Assembly: GCA_946811695.1 (NCBI GenBank)
Contig: OX328123.1
Span: forward strand, 123,805,747-123,869,746
From: Gonocerus acuteangulatus
Lineage: Eukaryota; Arthropoda; Insecta; Hemiptera; Coreidae
Direction: 5' to 3'
DNA: 64,000 bases
The notes beneath the pieces are model-generated. The model was not told the origin of the DNA and did not search any database. It saw nothing but the letters and a program-made list of their open reading frames with translations. Positions 33,069 to 44,027 of the stretch are shown piece by piece. A program made the translations under genes and the position numbers. Position 1 is the first letter of the stretch, and each line of letters starts with the position of its first letter.

Positions 33069-33073
<5 letters not shown>
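32788..33073 (+). mobile_element. tRNA-derived SINE, family A, full-length
   Basis: The head reads GCCGGGGGCGAGGTGGTAGA GCAC (A box region) and has B box GAGTTCAAATCCC. The body has AGCAAACACTAAAGATTTT, TTGAATTCGGCCTCC, TTTATTAATGGGTACC and CACACTATCTCCCTAGG, ending GGGACTGATTTTA. It passes into a (TA)n tract at 33074-33124. Copies at 1413-1692 and 17325-17447 define the family. This is the least decayed of the three. Confidence 0.88.
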
Positions 33074-33124
<51 letters not shown>

Positions 33125-33127
<3 letters not shown>

Positions 33128-34842
33128 GGTGTCCCGTAAATGTCTAGTCATATTGAGAGGGGTGATAGAGGACCCTTAGGGGAACAAAAAATGTTCTATG
33201 ACGATTTCCCGAATTCTCGCCCATAAGGGAGAAAACGTCTTTTTATTGTTTTATCTAGACAAACGTGGTTTTTAGAAACATAATCGTTGTAGCTCCGTTC
33301 CAGGTGGTACTACTAGAAAGGGAGTGAAACCAATCGAAAGCTGAGTAAATTTACTATAAGACTAGTTGGGAGTAAACGTAAAAATGAATGAATGTAAGTA
33401 TGTATATCTTACAAAAAGAAGGCAATTCTAAATTTCCTGACATTTTATTGATATTTCTTTCCAGCGTTACTCTTCAATGGGCAGGATCTGAGATTTCCGG
33501 GTTTTAGAAAAACTTCCTCATTTAACCAGGTTTCCATTCATGTATCACAACCCTGTGTTATTGAAATATTTGAACGGTTTAAGTACAAAAGTTTAAAAAA
33601 AAACCTGGATCTCTGAAAAGAAAATTATATTTTTTTCTTCATTTCATTCAAAAAGCTGAAGGGAAATATTTATTTTTATAAATGTTTACATAAATATTAA
33701 GTAAATATTTACTTAAAACAATAAAAAAAATTACTTCCACGAATATAAAAAAAATTCCTAAAACAGTAAATAAATAAAATACACATTTATTTTGAATTTG
33801 TTAATTCAGGTAACTAATACTGGGTCCAGGAGGCGGCCATTAAGGAACCCCAACCATACATTAACCTCAAAAATTATTATTTTTACCTAGATCACGCATT
33901 TGAACACATTTTTACAGGCACTTATATTTAGAAAACAAATGCTTTACCTTATATTAATACTGATGGCTACGCTTGTGAAACTCACTGGGATTCTGAGCCC
34001 ATGCGTTTTTGTTGTGGTAATTAAAAATTCTATCCCTCATAAATAATATGTACATAGTCCTGTAAAAATGTGTTCAAATGCATGATATAGGTAAAAATAG
34101 TAATTTTTGAGGTTAATGTATGGTTGGGGTTCCTTAATGGCCGCCTCCTGGACCCAGCATTAGTTACCTGAATTAATAAATTCAAAATAAATGTGTATTT
34201 TATTTATTTACTGTTTTAAGATTTTTTTTTTATCTGTGGAAGTAATTTTTTTTATTCTTTTAAGTAAATATTTACTTAATATTTATGTAAACATTTATAA
34301 AAAAAATATTTCCCTTCAGCTTTTTGAATAAATTGAAGAAAAAAATATAATTTTCTTTTCACAGATCCATGTTTTTTATAAAACTTTTGTTCTTAAATCG
34401 TTCAAATACTTCAATAACACAGGGTTGTGATACATGAATGGAAAGCTGGTTAAATAAGGAAGTTTTTCTGAAACCTGGAAATCTTAGATCCTGCTTATTG
34501 AGGAGTAACGCTGGAAAGAAAAATCAATAAAATGTCAGGAATTGCCTTCTTTTGGTAAGATATACATACTTACATTCATTCATTTTTACGTTTACTCTCA
34601 ACTAGTCTTATAGTAAATTTACTCAGCTTTCGATTGGTTTCACACCCTTTTTAGTAGTACCACCTGGGACGGAGCTACAACGATTATTCTTCTAAAAACT
34701 ACGTTTGTCTCGAAAAAACAATAAAACGACGTTTTCTCCCTTATGGGCGAGAATTCGGGAAATCGTCATAGAACATTTTTTGTTCCCCTAAGGGTCCTCT
34801 ATCACCCCTCACAATATGACTAGACATTTACGGGACACCCTG
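33125..34842. mobile_element. 1.7-kb fold-back element with ~790-bp arms
   Basis: The ends are CAGGGTGTCCCGTAAATGTC and its exact inverse, flanked by TA-rich sequence that gives a plausible TA target duplication. Arms at about 33125-33924 and 34058-34842 match throughout at roughly 90% by eye. The 133-bp centre is unrelated sequence. No reading frame of note is present on either strand, so it is non-autonomous. It landed in the (TA)n tract that follows the SINE at 32788. Confidence 0.9.
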
Positions 34843-35019
34843 TATATATGTATAAAGGTTGCTATAATCCCTATTAGTACTATGTTAAAAGTATGATCAT
34901 TTGAAAGGAACATTAATACTCTTTGCAACGGTTTATTCAAAAATTGTCCGGGCAATGTATTTTAGGGATAACAACTTATTTAATAATATAGATGGAGATA
35001 GTTAGCCGCTGTAGAGATA
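34843..35019. other. Short unassigned stretch
   Basis: AT-rich sequence ending in GATAGTTAGCCG, the block that also precedes the fold-back at 15966. Confidence 0.5.
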
Positions 35020-35166
35020 CGAAGACAGGTATAGTTGGGATTCGGCTAGGAGAAAAACGTCAGACTTTCAAAAAGAAATCTTTTTGAAAAGATTTCTTTC
35101 AAAAAGATTTCTTTTTGAAAGTCTGACGTTTTTCTCCTAGCCGAATCCCAACTATACCTGTCTTCG
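35020..35166. repeat. 147-bp near-perfect palindrome
   Basis: The arms contain CGAAGACAGGTATAGTTGGG, ATTCGGCTAGGAGAAAAACG and TCAGACTTTCAAAAAG, and the inverse follows almost directly. It shares TAGTTGGGATTCGGCTAGGA with the fold-back at 15966-16190. Confidence 0.9.
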
Positions 35167-36226
35167 TTTTTATTTAATAATATATTAAAAATCACGTATT
35201 TATAAAAAGAAGCGATTTCTTAAAAATGGTGGCTGAAATCCTCAAGAGAACGTATCGCTTGATATCGCAAAAAGCTGTCTCAGCGGCGCCTTGGACGTCA
35301 ATTCGTCAGACAACTATGAAATTATTTAACATTATTGTATTTTATTCATTGTTTTTGCTGACTGGTAAATGTAAAAAGAAGAAGCATTAGGAAGAGGGTG
35401 GTCCCTGGTAGAGATCAGCCAATGTATATTCTGGGAGAACGGGAAAGCATTATTTCTGTATTCATAAGAGCGGGAGGAGAAATGAAATCCTTGATGCACA
35501 AAATATTAGAGAAAGCAGCATTGATTTTGTGATCACAACACTTTACGAGAGAGATGCTGTACTCAAATTGAGAAGCTTTATTTTTCTTCTTTTTTTGGTA
35601 CGTAGGGGATTTAAATGATTTTCCCTGAAACCCATCATATTTGTTCCATCTTTCCTCTTGAAACATTTTAAAAGTTTTTTTATGACCAATAAGTAGAAGA
35701 ATATTAAAAAATAGAAACGATTTTTCAAATATTTTTTATTTTTCTTATATTTTGAAAAAAAAAAAAATATAATATACTGAGTTGAAATCAAAATTTTGCA
35801 TTGTAATTGCAAACCAAGGGAAGTCAAGAAAACGACCGAAGCTTGGGAAAAGGAACAGTTCTCTAGACGAGACGAAGTAATTTTATCCAAGTTTCGCTTA
35901 GGACACACCTTAATTACCCATTCGTAATTTCGTTAAACAGAAACGAAAGACACAGGTGTAGAATATGCAGCAGAACACGAAGCCATTTGTTTTTTGTTTT
36001 TTTTTTTGTTACGCTTCATTGCGATGTACACCTTACATGTGTAGCAAATTAACAACTCCTTACGACTTACAATGGATTACTGTCGGAAGGTAACCCATAC
36101 ATTCAAACACATTTAACAAATTGAAACAACAAAAACATTCCTCCGACTTGATTCAATCGCTACTCTTGAAGAACACTCAATAAAATAAACAAACTTTTGC
36201 ATTATTATATGCAATATTATATGTAG
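35167..36226. other. AT-rich gene-free stretch
   Basis: Two overlapping minus-strand frames (35415-35666 and 35543-35908) are lysine-, phenylalanine- and asparagine-rich as expected from AT-rich DNA and have no domain I recognise. Confidence 0.5.
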
Positions 36227-36230
36227 TTTT

Positions 36231-36262
<32 letters not shown>

Positions 36263-37290
36263 TTATTGATATTTAAAATCTACACAAATATGTACAATAA
36301 GTAAATTTGATCAAACAATGTCAACACACTGGATGAGATGAGGGGAGAAGGCAGAAATTACTGCTACTCCCAATGACAGTTCTTATCTTGTATTAATGTA
36401 AAATTGGTTGAACTATGTACACTATTTACAATATTTACACAATTTCTGGCAGTACGTTGTCTCGTGGCCAATGGCGGCGGAGGCGGCGAGGAGGACAACA
36501 TTGGAAGAGAGGGATCTGCCAAGAGGATTGGGGTGGGCTGGGAGTTTAGAGAAAAAATTCAGGAATCGGGATTTGGCTAAATCATGGACAAAGGGTATAT
36601 CAGTGTCTCGGTGGATAGTCAAGTTTGAGACGTAGAAAGGAGCGTTAAGGATTTTACAAAGGACTTTGGATTGAAAACGTTGGATAATGTTTATATTTTA
36701 TGGCTTAGCTGATCCCCATAGTTCTATGCCGTATGTCCATATCGGTCTTATTATAGTCTTGTATATTGTCAGTTTTTTTTGTTTCAATTTTTGATTTAGG
36801 CCCAATAAGTCGTCGGAGAAGTCCAAAGCGTTTGTTCAGTTCTTGTCTCTTGTGTTTTATGTGTGTTTTCCAGGTAAGTCGCTTGTCGAGGTGGAACCCT
36901 AAATATCGAACCTCGTAAGATTGGGGTATTGGATATTGTGGATTTTTACAGGAGGGCACTCAGATCGTCGCAGGGTGAAAGTTACATGCGTACATTTCTC
37001 TTTGTTCATTTGAATCCTCCATTTGTTTACCCATTTCTCGACGTCATTGAGGTAGGTTTGCAGTTTTTCAGATACCAATTTAGGATCGGGAGAGGAAATA
37101 AGGAAGGCAGTGTCATCGGCAAATGTACACGTGACAATATTTGGGATTGTTGGGATATCTGAAGTAAATATAGAATAAAGGAGAGGAGCTAGGATACTGC
37201 CTTGGGGGACACCTGCTTTAATGGTTCGAGGAGAGGAAATTGAAGAGCCGTATTTAATATGGAATGTACGATTTTCAAGATATGATTAGT
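36227..37290 (-). pseudogene. Jockey-type LINE, 5'-truncated
   Basis: On the minus strand the peptide runs from LENRTFHIKYGSS through AGVPQGSILAPLLYSIFTSD (RT palm), CTFADDTAFL (catalytic FADD box) and WVNKWRIQMNKEKC. It continues to VRYLGFHLDKRLTWKTHIKH and FGLLRRLIGPKSK (thumb) and the C-terminal TIHRDTDIPFVHDLAK and KLPAHPNPLG. These are signature blocks of the Jockey clade, which lacks RNase H. The 3' end is an A tract (T run at 36227-36264). Frameshifts, for example between GPKSKIETKK and the following block, and the missing endonuclease and fingers make it inactive. It would have copied itself by target-primed reverse transcription in the nucleus. Confidence 0.85.
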
Positions 37291-37349
37291 AAATAACATA
37301 AATACATATTTTGGGATGCTGGAAGCAGTGGAACCATGAGCAGGATGAG

Positions 37350-37545
37350 GGTATTTTTTTCTTTCTTTTTTATTGATATTCTACAATCTGTACAAATACG
37401 TACAATAAGTATGTGGGTGGAATCCTAAATATCGAACCTCGTTGGCTTACGGCATTGTGATATTGTGGATTATTACTGAAGGGCACTCAGATCGTCGCAG
37501 GGTAAAAGTTACATGTGTACATTTCTCTCTGTTCATTTGAATCCG
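37350..37545 (-). pseudogene. Second Jockey fragment with internal deletion
   Basis: Positions 37368-37410 match the 3' UTR of the element above (36263-36303, TTATTGATATT, TGTACAATAAGTA). Positions 37425-37545 match its RT interior (36893-37015, CCTAAATATCGAACCTCGT, CTCAGATCGTCGCAGGGT). About 590 bp present in the first copy is missing between them. Confidence 0.75.
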
Positions 37546-38146
37546 TGGGTCTAATTAAAAGATTTTTTTTATAGAATAAAAATAATTTATTATTAACGGT
37601 AAATCTTCTTTCGGAAACAAATTACCATACAAGAAGACTCCTTATAGGTTTGCCGGTACAACGGTTTCCTTCTAGTCTCTAGAAAGCTCTTCTTCAAGAA
37701 AACCAACTATTCCTTATGTTAACTTTATAGGTGGAACAAAGTTGTTTTTATTTATCTACATCCTAGACATTGATTAATACTTAACATATATATAAACTTT
37801 GAACTATTTCAAATTAAGAATGAAATACTGTATGTTTGTGGGAACAGCCGATTCTAACAAGAGGAAGGAGTCATTAGAAATGCTTAAAAGGGCAACATAC
37901 CAGACTTATTGCTTTGATTTCAATTGGGCTTATAATGGAATTGATATACATCTGGAAATAGTAAGCGACGTTAAAGGTTGTTACAATTACACTTCCTGGT
38001 TCTCAAAATCTTTAGTATTATAAATGTTATTAAAATTGAATGATTAAAAAAATATATATTTTATAATTTTCCCTTCATCCTTCTATTGTTAACTGCTGGG
38101 CTTTAAGCGCCGGGCTATCTTAATATAGTTTTAGGTAACACATATC
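37546..38146. other. Gene-free stretch
   Basis: A 74-codon plus-strand frame (37799-38023) has a soluble-protein-like composition but no recognisable domain. Nothing else is seen. Confidence 0.4.
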
Positions 38147-38302
38147 TTAATTTATGAGTTCAGTTATTTTGGTCATATCATCTATCTTCTGTTCTGAGAT
38201 TTTAAAACGTTCTTTTAGAGATAAAATTTCTACTGTCAGCTCTGCTAGATTTGCATTCAAAGAGATTTTCAAATCTGTAATAGCGTTTGTTTGTTGATCC
38301 AT
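38147..38302 (-). CDS. Short coiled-coil open frame, possible LINE ORF1 scrap
   Basis: The frame starts at an ATG (38302) and stops at TAA, giving 51 residues beginning MDQQTNAITDLKISL and including ELTVEILSLKERFKISEQKI. Leucine and isoleucine recur at coiled-coil heptad spacing and the peptide is rich in E, K and D, unlike random AT-rich translation. Short coiled coils are typical of LINE ORF1 proteins and of some transposon accessory proteins. It lies just before the plus-strand LINE at 38345 but on the opposite strand, so it is not that element's ORF1. No promoter or neighbour supports a host gene. Confidence 0.35.
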   Translation of the reverse strand: MDQQTNAITDLKISLNANLAELTVEILSLKERFKISEQKIDDMTKITELIN

Positions 38303-38344
38303 TGTCCTAAAGCAAAGTTTTTATAAATAGAATTGTTTATGTAT

Positions 38345-39984
38345 ATTTTTGACACCAAGCAGCTAATGCTACAGACCCATGCCCCTCTTTGTTGTATGGG
38401 AAAGCTCTTGGAGGCTATGGTGAATTGCCGGTTGATTCACAAATTGGAGAAATGTAACTTAATATCAAAATACAAAGCAGGATTTTGAAAGGGATTTTCT
38501 ACTCAGGATCGATTAGCATTGTTAGAGCATAACATCCAAAAGACTTTCTGCCCCCGTGAAGCAGGTTACGACAGGGCATGGAGACACGATATTTTCCGTC
38601 GACTTCGGTTGCCTCTAATCCTCAAGAGTTTCCTGGAAGAAAGAACCTTTAGGGTTCGTATTGGAGACAAACTATCATGCATAAAGGTACAGGAAACGGA
38701 GTCCCCCAAGGATTCGTCCTCAGTGTAGCCCTGTTTCTTGTCGCAATCAGTGGCATAGCTGACAATATGCAGAGGTTGTTCGATCTCTCTATGCTCATGA
38801 TATTGCTCTTTTTGAGACACATCCAGCCGAAGATTGTGAAGCCAGTAAATTAAAGCAAGCGATTGATACAGTAAATGACATTGCAAGTACGAGAGGATTC
38901 ACATTCTCTTCTGAAAAAACGGCGGCGATTCATTTCTGCAGGCTTCGGAGATCACACAACCGACCAAATCTTACGTCGGGCGGTTGTGAGGTCACCTTCA
39001 AGGATGCTCATAAGTTTCTTGGCCTCATAATGGATGCACAACTGAGGTGGAGACATCACATCAACTATATATGTGAGTCGTCTCTAAATGTCCTAAAAAC
39101 ATTGTCAAGAAGTGGGGAGCTGAAAAAGTCATTTTGTTACAAATGTTTGATGCACTAATACGGTCTCGGGTTGATTATGGGTGTGCCATATATGGATCAT
39201 CGCGCAAATCGTGGCTTCGCCAGCTTGACAGGCTGTACAATGCGGGGCTACGAGTTGCTATCGGTGCTTTCCGTACAAGCCCATTAGATTCTATTTATGT
39301 AGAGGCCGGGCATCTCCCACCGGGTCATAGAAGAAACTTGTTGATGCCAACATACGCATCGTCTCTACGAACAAAAATGAATCACGTCCTAAGAGAAGTT
39401 ATTACTGAAAATGCAGTATCAGATATGTACCAACAGAAGCGTTCTGCCACCAGACCCTTAGTTGTGAGGGCAAATGAAATCATACACTCTTATGGGGGGA
39501 CCTGGGGGAACCTAATGGACGTTCGGCCACCAGCTGTAAGTCCATGGGTGCTCCCAGATCTCCACATAGACCTCACATTGGCTCGCCTGGGCAAGCAAGA
39601 TACCTCTCCGTCAGTGTACAAGTCATTGTTCCTTGAGAGAATGCTAATGTACAAAGAGCACATTAGGATCTTCACAGATGGTTCTAAATCAGATAATGGG
39701 GCAGGGTGTGGCATATTTATAAGCAATAATAAACATCTTTCGGTCCCCTTCACCATCATACAAGTGTCTATCACGCGGAAATGGTTGCAATAAAGATAGC
39801 TCTTGAGCATTATGGAATCCTCGAAAAAGCAAATATAGTTCTATGTACGGACTCACAGTTCGCTTGCATCGTTAAAAGACGAATTCTCCAGAGATCCATT
39901 GTAATTGGAAATCTTTCAGTTAATACGTGATATAAATCTTGGAGGAAATAAAGTTTCATTTCTGTGGGTGCCAGGACACTCTAA
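38345..39984 (+). pseudogene. Outer LINE: RT and first part of RNase H
   Basis: On the plus strand, with several frame changes, the peptide shows MGKLLEAMVNCRLIHKLEK, GFSTQDRLALLEHNIQKTF, YDRAWRHDIFRRLRLPLILK and VPQGFVLSVALF. Then comes YAHDIALFE (a mutated YADD box) and KTAAIHFCRLRR. From 39134 to 39793 a 219-codon open frame carries LIRSRVDYGCAIYGSS, GLRVAIGAFRTSPLDSIYVE and IFTDGSKSDNGAGCGIF, the start of RNase H. Further on are YHAEMVAIKIALEHYG, LCTDSQFACI and FLWVPGHSN. The element stops there because another LINE is inserted, and it resumes at 44028. RT followed by RNase H places it near the I/R1/Loa side of LINE diversity rather than Jockey. The 5' end, including any endonuclease, is missing. 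Confidence 0.88.
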
Positions 39985-40144
39985 TTTTTTTTGTTATTTT
40001 GATTTTTAAAGGCAATTCAACCACACAGGTCATTGTTGCCTATTTAATTTTATTGGAAAGTAATAATTACCCAAAATGAAAATTCAAGGCAGCAATCAGA
40101 TCATAAAAATATTTATATACATAGACACACACGAACATATGTAT

Positions 40145-40262
<118 letters not shown>

Positions 40263-40590
40263 CCACATACATATATATATGTATATACATATATATATAC
40301 ACATATATATACACACACATACACATATTATACACACAAATACATACATAAATACAGACACTCACATACATACACATATACATATACACTCACACATACA
40401 TATACATACACTCACACATAAATAGGTACATATAATTTAGACAGAAATGAAATAACTGTAGCAATAAAACTCATGTACTTTCACACATTCTTATATGCAC
40501 AAGCAAAAAAATACAAATACTCAGGTATTGAAAACCGGGGATAAGAAACATGTCATGCGTCCAAATTACATTATTTGTTAATTAAATGAA

Positions 40591-42783
40591 TTATATTTTA
40601 TCATAGAGATCTGTAGCACTTAATAAATTCAACACTCGCTGGGTTAACTCATGGTCGTCTACAAGTATATCACAGGGAGTACCATGAATCCCCATTTCGT
40701 TTCGAGCGGCTTCGTAGGCTCTACATTCGGCGAAAATATGTTTAATAGACATATCCTCGCCACAAACAGAACATTCAGGCCTGGACTCTCTTTTAAATAA
40801 GTAAGCATGAGTAAGATTGGTGTGTCCTATTCTTATTCTCGACAGAACCACCTCATCTCGCCTTGTGTTTTGAAATGAGGTTTTCCATGCCGAGATTGTG
40901 GACTTAATCTCCCGTAGCTTATTATCTCTGTCTTGAAACCATTCATATTGCCATTTTGAGAGCATTAGATATTTTGGTTGTGCTATAGCATCTGATGGTA
41001 GGATATGCGAGTCTGGAATGCCTACATTAATGGCTTGTTTTGCAGCAAAATCCGCTTTATCGCTGCTTTTTATACCATTGTGGCTAGGAATCCAGCAGAA
41101 TATAACTTGTTGGCTTATTTTCCAATGCAAATCTATTCCAATAATGAGGTCAGAGATGATCGCATTACGGGAATAAAAGTTCTGTAAAGAAAGGAGAGAA
41201 GAGAATGAGTCAGTATATATCACTAACTTATTATTATTTTCAATGAAACTATTAACTGCTTTGCTTAGTGCAAGTAATTCTGCTGTGTATATGGAAGATA
41301 TAGCCGGAAGGGATATCATCTGTGTTCTGGTATTAGAGACTATCGCACATCCTACGCCGCCATTAGTTTTAGAGCCATCTGTGAATATCTCTATTGCTCC
41401 AGGATACTTCAACCTGATTCTATTGAATTCAGCTTGAAATATCGTAGGAACAGTCTCTCCTTTGATACATTTAGTCAATGAAAGATCAATTCTAGGACCT
41501 TGAAGAGTCCAAGGTTCGAAATTTGAGTATGTCAGCTGATGAAGTTTGCTTAGATCGAAATCTAAATCTGATAGTAATCTCATGGATCTGTGAATAAATT
41601 GGTTGCTGTTAACAAAATTATTGTTTTGATTTAAATAAATGTACCAGAAGTTCTCGTGTAAAGGATGAGAATGGGAAGTAATTATTTTTACAAGGTAAGA
41701 TGAGGTCAGATAATCCCATCGATATTGCAAAGGGGGCTCACCAGCATCTACCAAAATACTATTAACAAGGCTTGGCCGGAAAGCACCCGTTGCTATTCTC
41801 AGACCAGAATTATGGATGCTGCATATTATTTTTAAGGTTCTGGGACTGGCAGATCCATAAGCCACGCATCCATAGTCCAGTTTCGATCTAATCAAACTTC
41901 TATAAAGCATTATCATGCTCTTACGATCAGCTCCCCAATTTGTATTGCTTAGAACTTTCAAAAAATTTAAAGAGTTCAAGCATCTCTTTTTTAATTCTTT
42001 TAAATACGGTGCCCATGAAAGCGTGTAGTTAAATGTTAAGCCCAAGAATCGAGCTTCAGGTTGAATTTGGATTTCAACACCATCTAGATTAAGACTGGGT
42101 AACTCCATTATCTCACGCTTGCTAAAAAGTATTCCCACTGATTTTGATGTTGATATTTTGAATCCGTTCTGATTAAACCAGGAAGAAACATTGCAGAGGG
42201 GTCGTTGAACTTCGGCAAAACAGTCAGCCACACTTTCATGAGCACAGTATATTGTTAAATCATCAGCATACATCATTCCGAATACCGGAGCGTGTATCTG
42301 ATTGAGGGCCTCATTGATGGCGACGCAGAATAGTGTTGCACTCAAAACACTGCCCTGAGGAACACCATTCTGCTGAACAAAAATATCAGAGAGAGTTGAA
42401 CCGCATCTTACATAGAAAGATCGGTCATTTAAAAAAATTGTAATAAACTTAAGCATATAACCGTTGATACCGCACCTTGTAAGTGCATTTACAATAAGTC
42501 GCCTCCAAGTGCGATCAAAAGCGCTTTCGATGTCAACAAAGACAGCTAGGAGTCTCTTTTTAGCTTTAAAAGCGTCATGAATGGCATTTTCCAGGCCCAC
42601 TAAGTTATCAATAGTACTCCTGTTCTCCCTAAATCTACTCTGCCAAGGAAGGAGTAAACTATGTGTTTCCAAGAACCATTGAAGCCTTTTAACCACAAGT
42701 TTCTCCAAAAGCTTGCAGAGTGAAGATGTGGGAGATACAGGACGATAACTAGTAACTTTGTCTGCTGGTTTATTATTTTTCAA
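40591..42783 (-). CDS. LINE ORF2 portion: reverse transcriptase and RNase H, 730 codons open
   Basis: An uninterrupted frame with RT fingers (SYRPVSPTSSLCKLLEKLVV), the palm aspartate block VFVDIESAFDRTWRRLIVNA, NGVPQGSVLSATLFCVAINE, the catalytic MMYADDLTIYCAHES, and the thumb block ARFLGLTFNYTLSWAPYLKE. Next come SKLDYGCVAYGSASP and GLRIATGAFRPS, then RNase H with IFTDGSKTNGGVGCAIVSN, YTAELLALSKAV, IYTDSFSSLLSLQ and WIPSHNGIKSSDKADFAAK. RNase H acidic residues D, E, D and D are all visible. The C-terminus has RIGHTNLTHAYLFKRESRP and CSVCGEDMSIKHIFAEC. Only one in-frame TGA (42832-42834) separates it from more RT sequence upstream, so ATG 42783 is not the natural start. The RT-RNase H part looks enzymatically complete, but the element lacks its 5' end and is unlikely to be mobile. 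Confidence 0.92.
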   Translation of the reverse strand: MKNNKPADKVTSYRPVSPTSSLCKLLEKLVVKRLQWFLETHSLLLPWQSRFRENRSTIDNLVGLENAIHDAFKAKKRLLAVFVDIESAFDRTWRRLIVNALTRCGINGYMLKFITIFLNDRSFYVRCGSTLSDIFVQQNGVPQGSVLSATLFCVAINEALNQIHAPVFGMMYADDLTIYCAHESVADCFAEVQRPLCNVSSWFNQNGFKISTSKSVGILFSKREIMELPSLNLDGVEIQIQPEARFLGLTFNYTLSWAPYLKELKKRCLNSLNFLKVLSNTNWGADRKSMIMLYRSLIRSKLDYGCVAYGSASPRTLKIICSIHNSGLRIATGAFRPSLVNSILVDAGEPPLQYRWDYLTSSYLVKIITSHSHPLHENFWYIYLNQNNNFVNSNQFIHRSMRLLSDLDFDLSKLHQLTYSNFEPWTLQGPRIDLSLTKCIKGETVPTIFQAEFNRIRLKYPGAIEIFTDGSKTNGGVGCAIVSNTRTQMISLPAISSIYTAELLALSKAVNSFIENNNKLVIYTDSFSSLLSLQNFYSRNAIISDLIIGIDLHWKISQQVIFCWIPSHNGIKSSDKADFAAKQAINVGIPDSHILPSDAIAQPKYLMLSKWQYEWFQDRDNKLREIKSTISAWKTSFQNTRRDEVVLSRIRIGHTNLTHAYLFKRESRPECSVCGEDMSIKHIFAECRAYEAARNEMGIHGTPCDILVDDHELTQRVLNLLSATDLYDKI

Positions 42784-44010
42784 AATTGGAACAATTATGG
42801 AAATCCTCCAGTGATTGGGAAATTCACATTTTCAGTATATCCTGTTGAAGACATTCAAAATAGTAATTCTACTTTGTTTGGATAAATGTTTTAACATAGT
42901 TATGCATATTTGATCTATGCCGGGTGCAGTTTCTTGGCGAGAATCTAGAGCTGAATTAAATTCGCTGATTGTAAAAGGAAAATTGAGCGGGTCATTTGAT
43001 TCGTAATTAATTATTAATGGTTTTGTCTCTTCAATATTTTTTATTTGTAAAAATTCTTCAGAATAGTGAATCAAGGATGCATTATTGAAAGTAACTGCCT
43101 AAAATATTAGCTATGGAATATGGTTCTGTAAAATGGACGTTATCATGGATTATTTTAAGTACAGATTTTGAGAAACTTCGCCCTTCAATCTTTCTAATAG
43201 TTTCCCAGACTTGGGATGGAGGAGTACTTTTATTTATTTTTGATACGAAGTCTTGCCATGATTTTCTCTTATTTTCTTTAATAATAAACCTAGCGTGGGT
43301 CCTAGCACGCTTGTAAGCCTCAAGAAGTTCCGAGCATTGATTTAAATCTACGGAGGGCCTTTTTCCTGTATTAACTGCTTTTTCACATTCCAGCGACCAC
43401 CAAGGAACAAGAACATTTTTTGGAAAAGGTTTGGTCCTTGGTATTGATTGGTTTGCAGACTCAATTAATAATTAATTGAGGTTATTAATGAGTTAATATC
43501 TGGGTGATCAATATTTATTCTACTGAGATCTGATAGATCCTGAAAAAGCTGCCATTTAGCCTCTTTTAGTTTCCATACGGATAGGATTGTGGAACTCTGT
43601 CGACTGTCTCTTTTGTAATAGGGAAGTGATCCCTGCCATAACCATCCTCCGGTACTGACCACGTGAAACGGGGAGAGAGCCGGGGAACAGTTATGGATAA
43701 ATCAATGCTAGATAGGGTGCCTGAGGAAAAGCAAATATGTGTGGGAGCTAAAGAGTTAAGGAAACAAAGGGTGTTTTCCTCCTAAAACGCTTCAATAATT
43801 TTGCCTCTATTATCTAAATTAGTACTGCCCCAGCTGGGGCTATGGGAGTTGGCATCAGTAAGTATTATACTGGGGTAACGTAGTTGATTGTAGGGATCAT
43901 TAAGGTTATCTATATTGAAATTTAAGCTAGGTGGGAGATATAAAGAGCACAGAGTTAATTGAAATGGCTGATGAATACGGACAGCAACTGCTTGCAGGGG
44001 CGTATCCAAA
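42784..44010 (-). pseudogene. LINE ORF2 upstream part: endonuclease remnant, linker and RT start
   Basis: From 44010 the frame gives DTPLQAVAVRIHQPFQLTLC SLYLPP, then ILTDANSHSPSWGS, which is the AP-endonuclease block normally containing G-D-x-N-(A/S)-x-x-x-x-W. After a frame change near 43700 a long linker follows: VPWWSLECEKAV, EAYKRARTHARFIIKENKRK, SWQDFVSKIN and QVWETIRKIEG. One base is shifted near 43080, and the frame continues as NASLIHYSEEFLQIKNIEE, FTISEFNSALDSRQETAPGI and NVFNRIY. A TGA follows, then KCEFPNHWRISIIVPILKNN, which runs into the 730-codon frame. Damage is therefore light: two frame changes and one stop can be seen, plus the truncated 5' end. Confidence 0.82.
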
Positions 44011-44027
44011 GCAACATCAGAGAATGG

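Noticed and set aside
35415..35908. Minus-strand frames of 83 and 121 codons
   Set aside because: Lysine/phenylalanine-rich translation of AT-rich DNA; no domain.
43113..43316. Plus-strand 67-codon frame and other plus-strand frames at 41005-41437
   Set aside because: Antisense shadows of the inner LINE coding strand.
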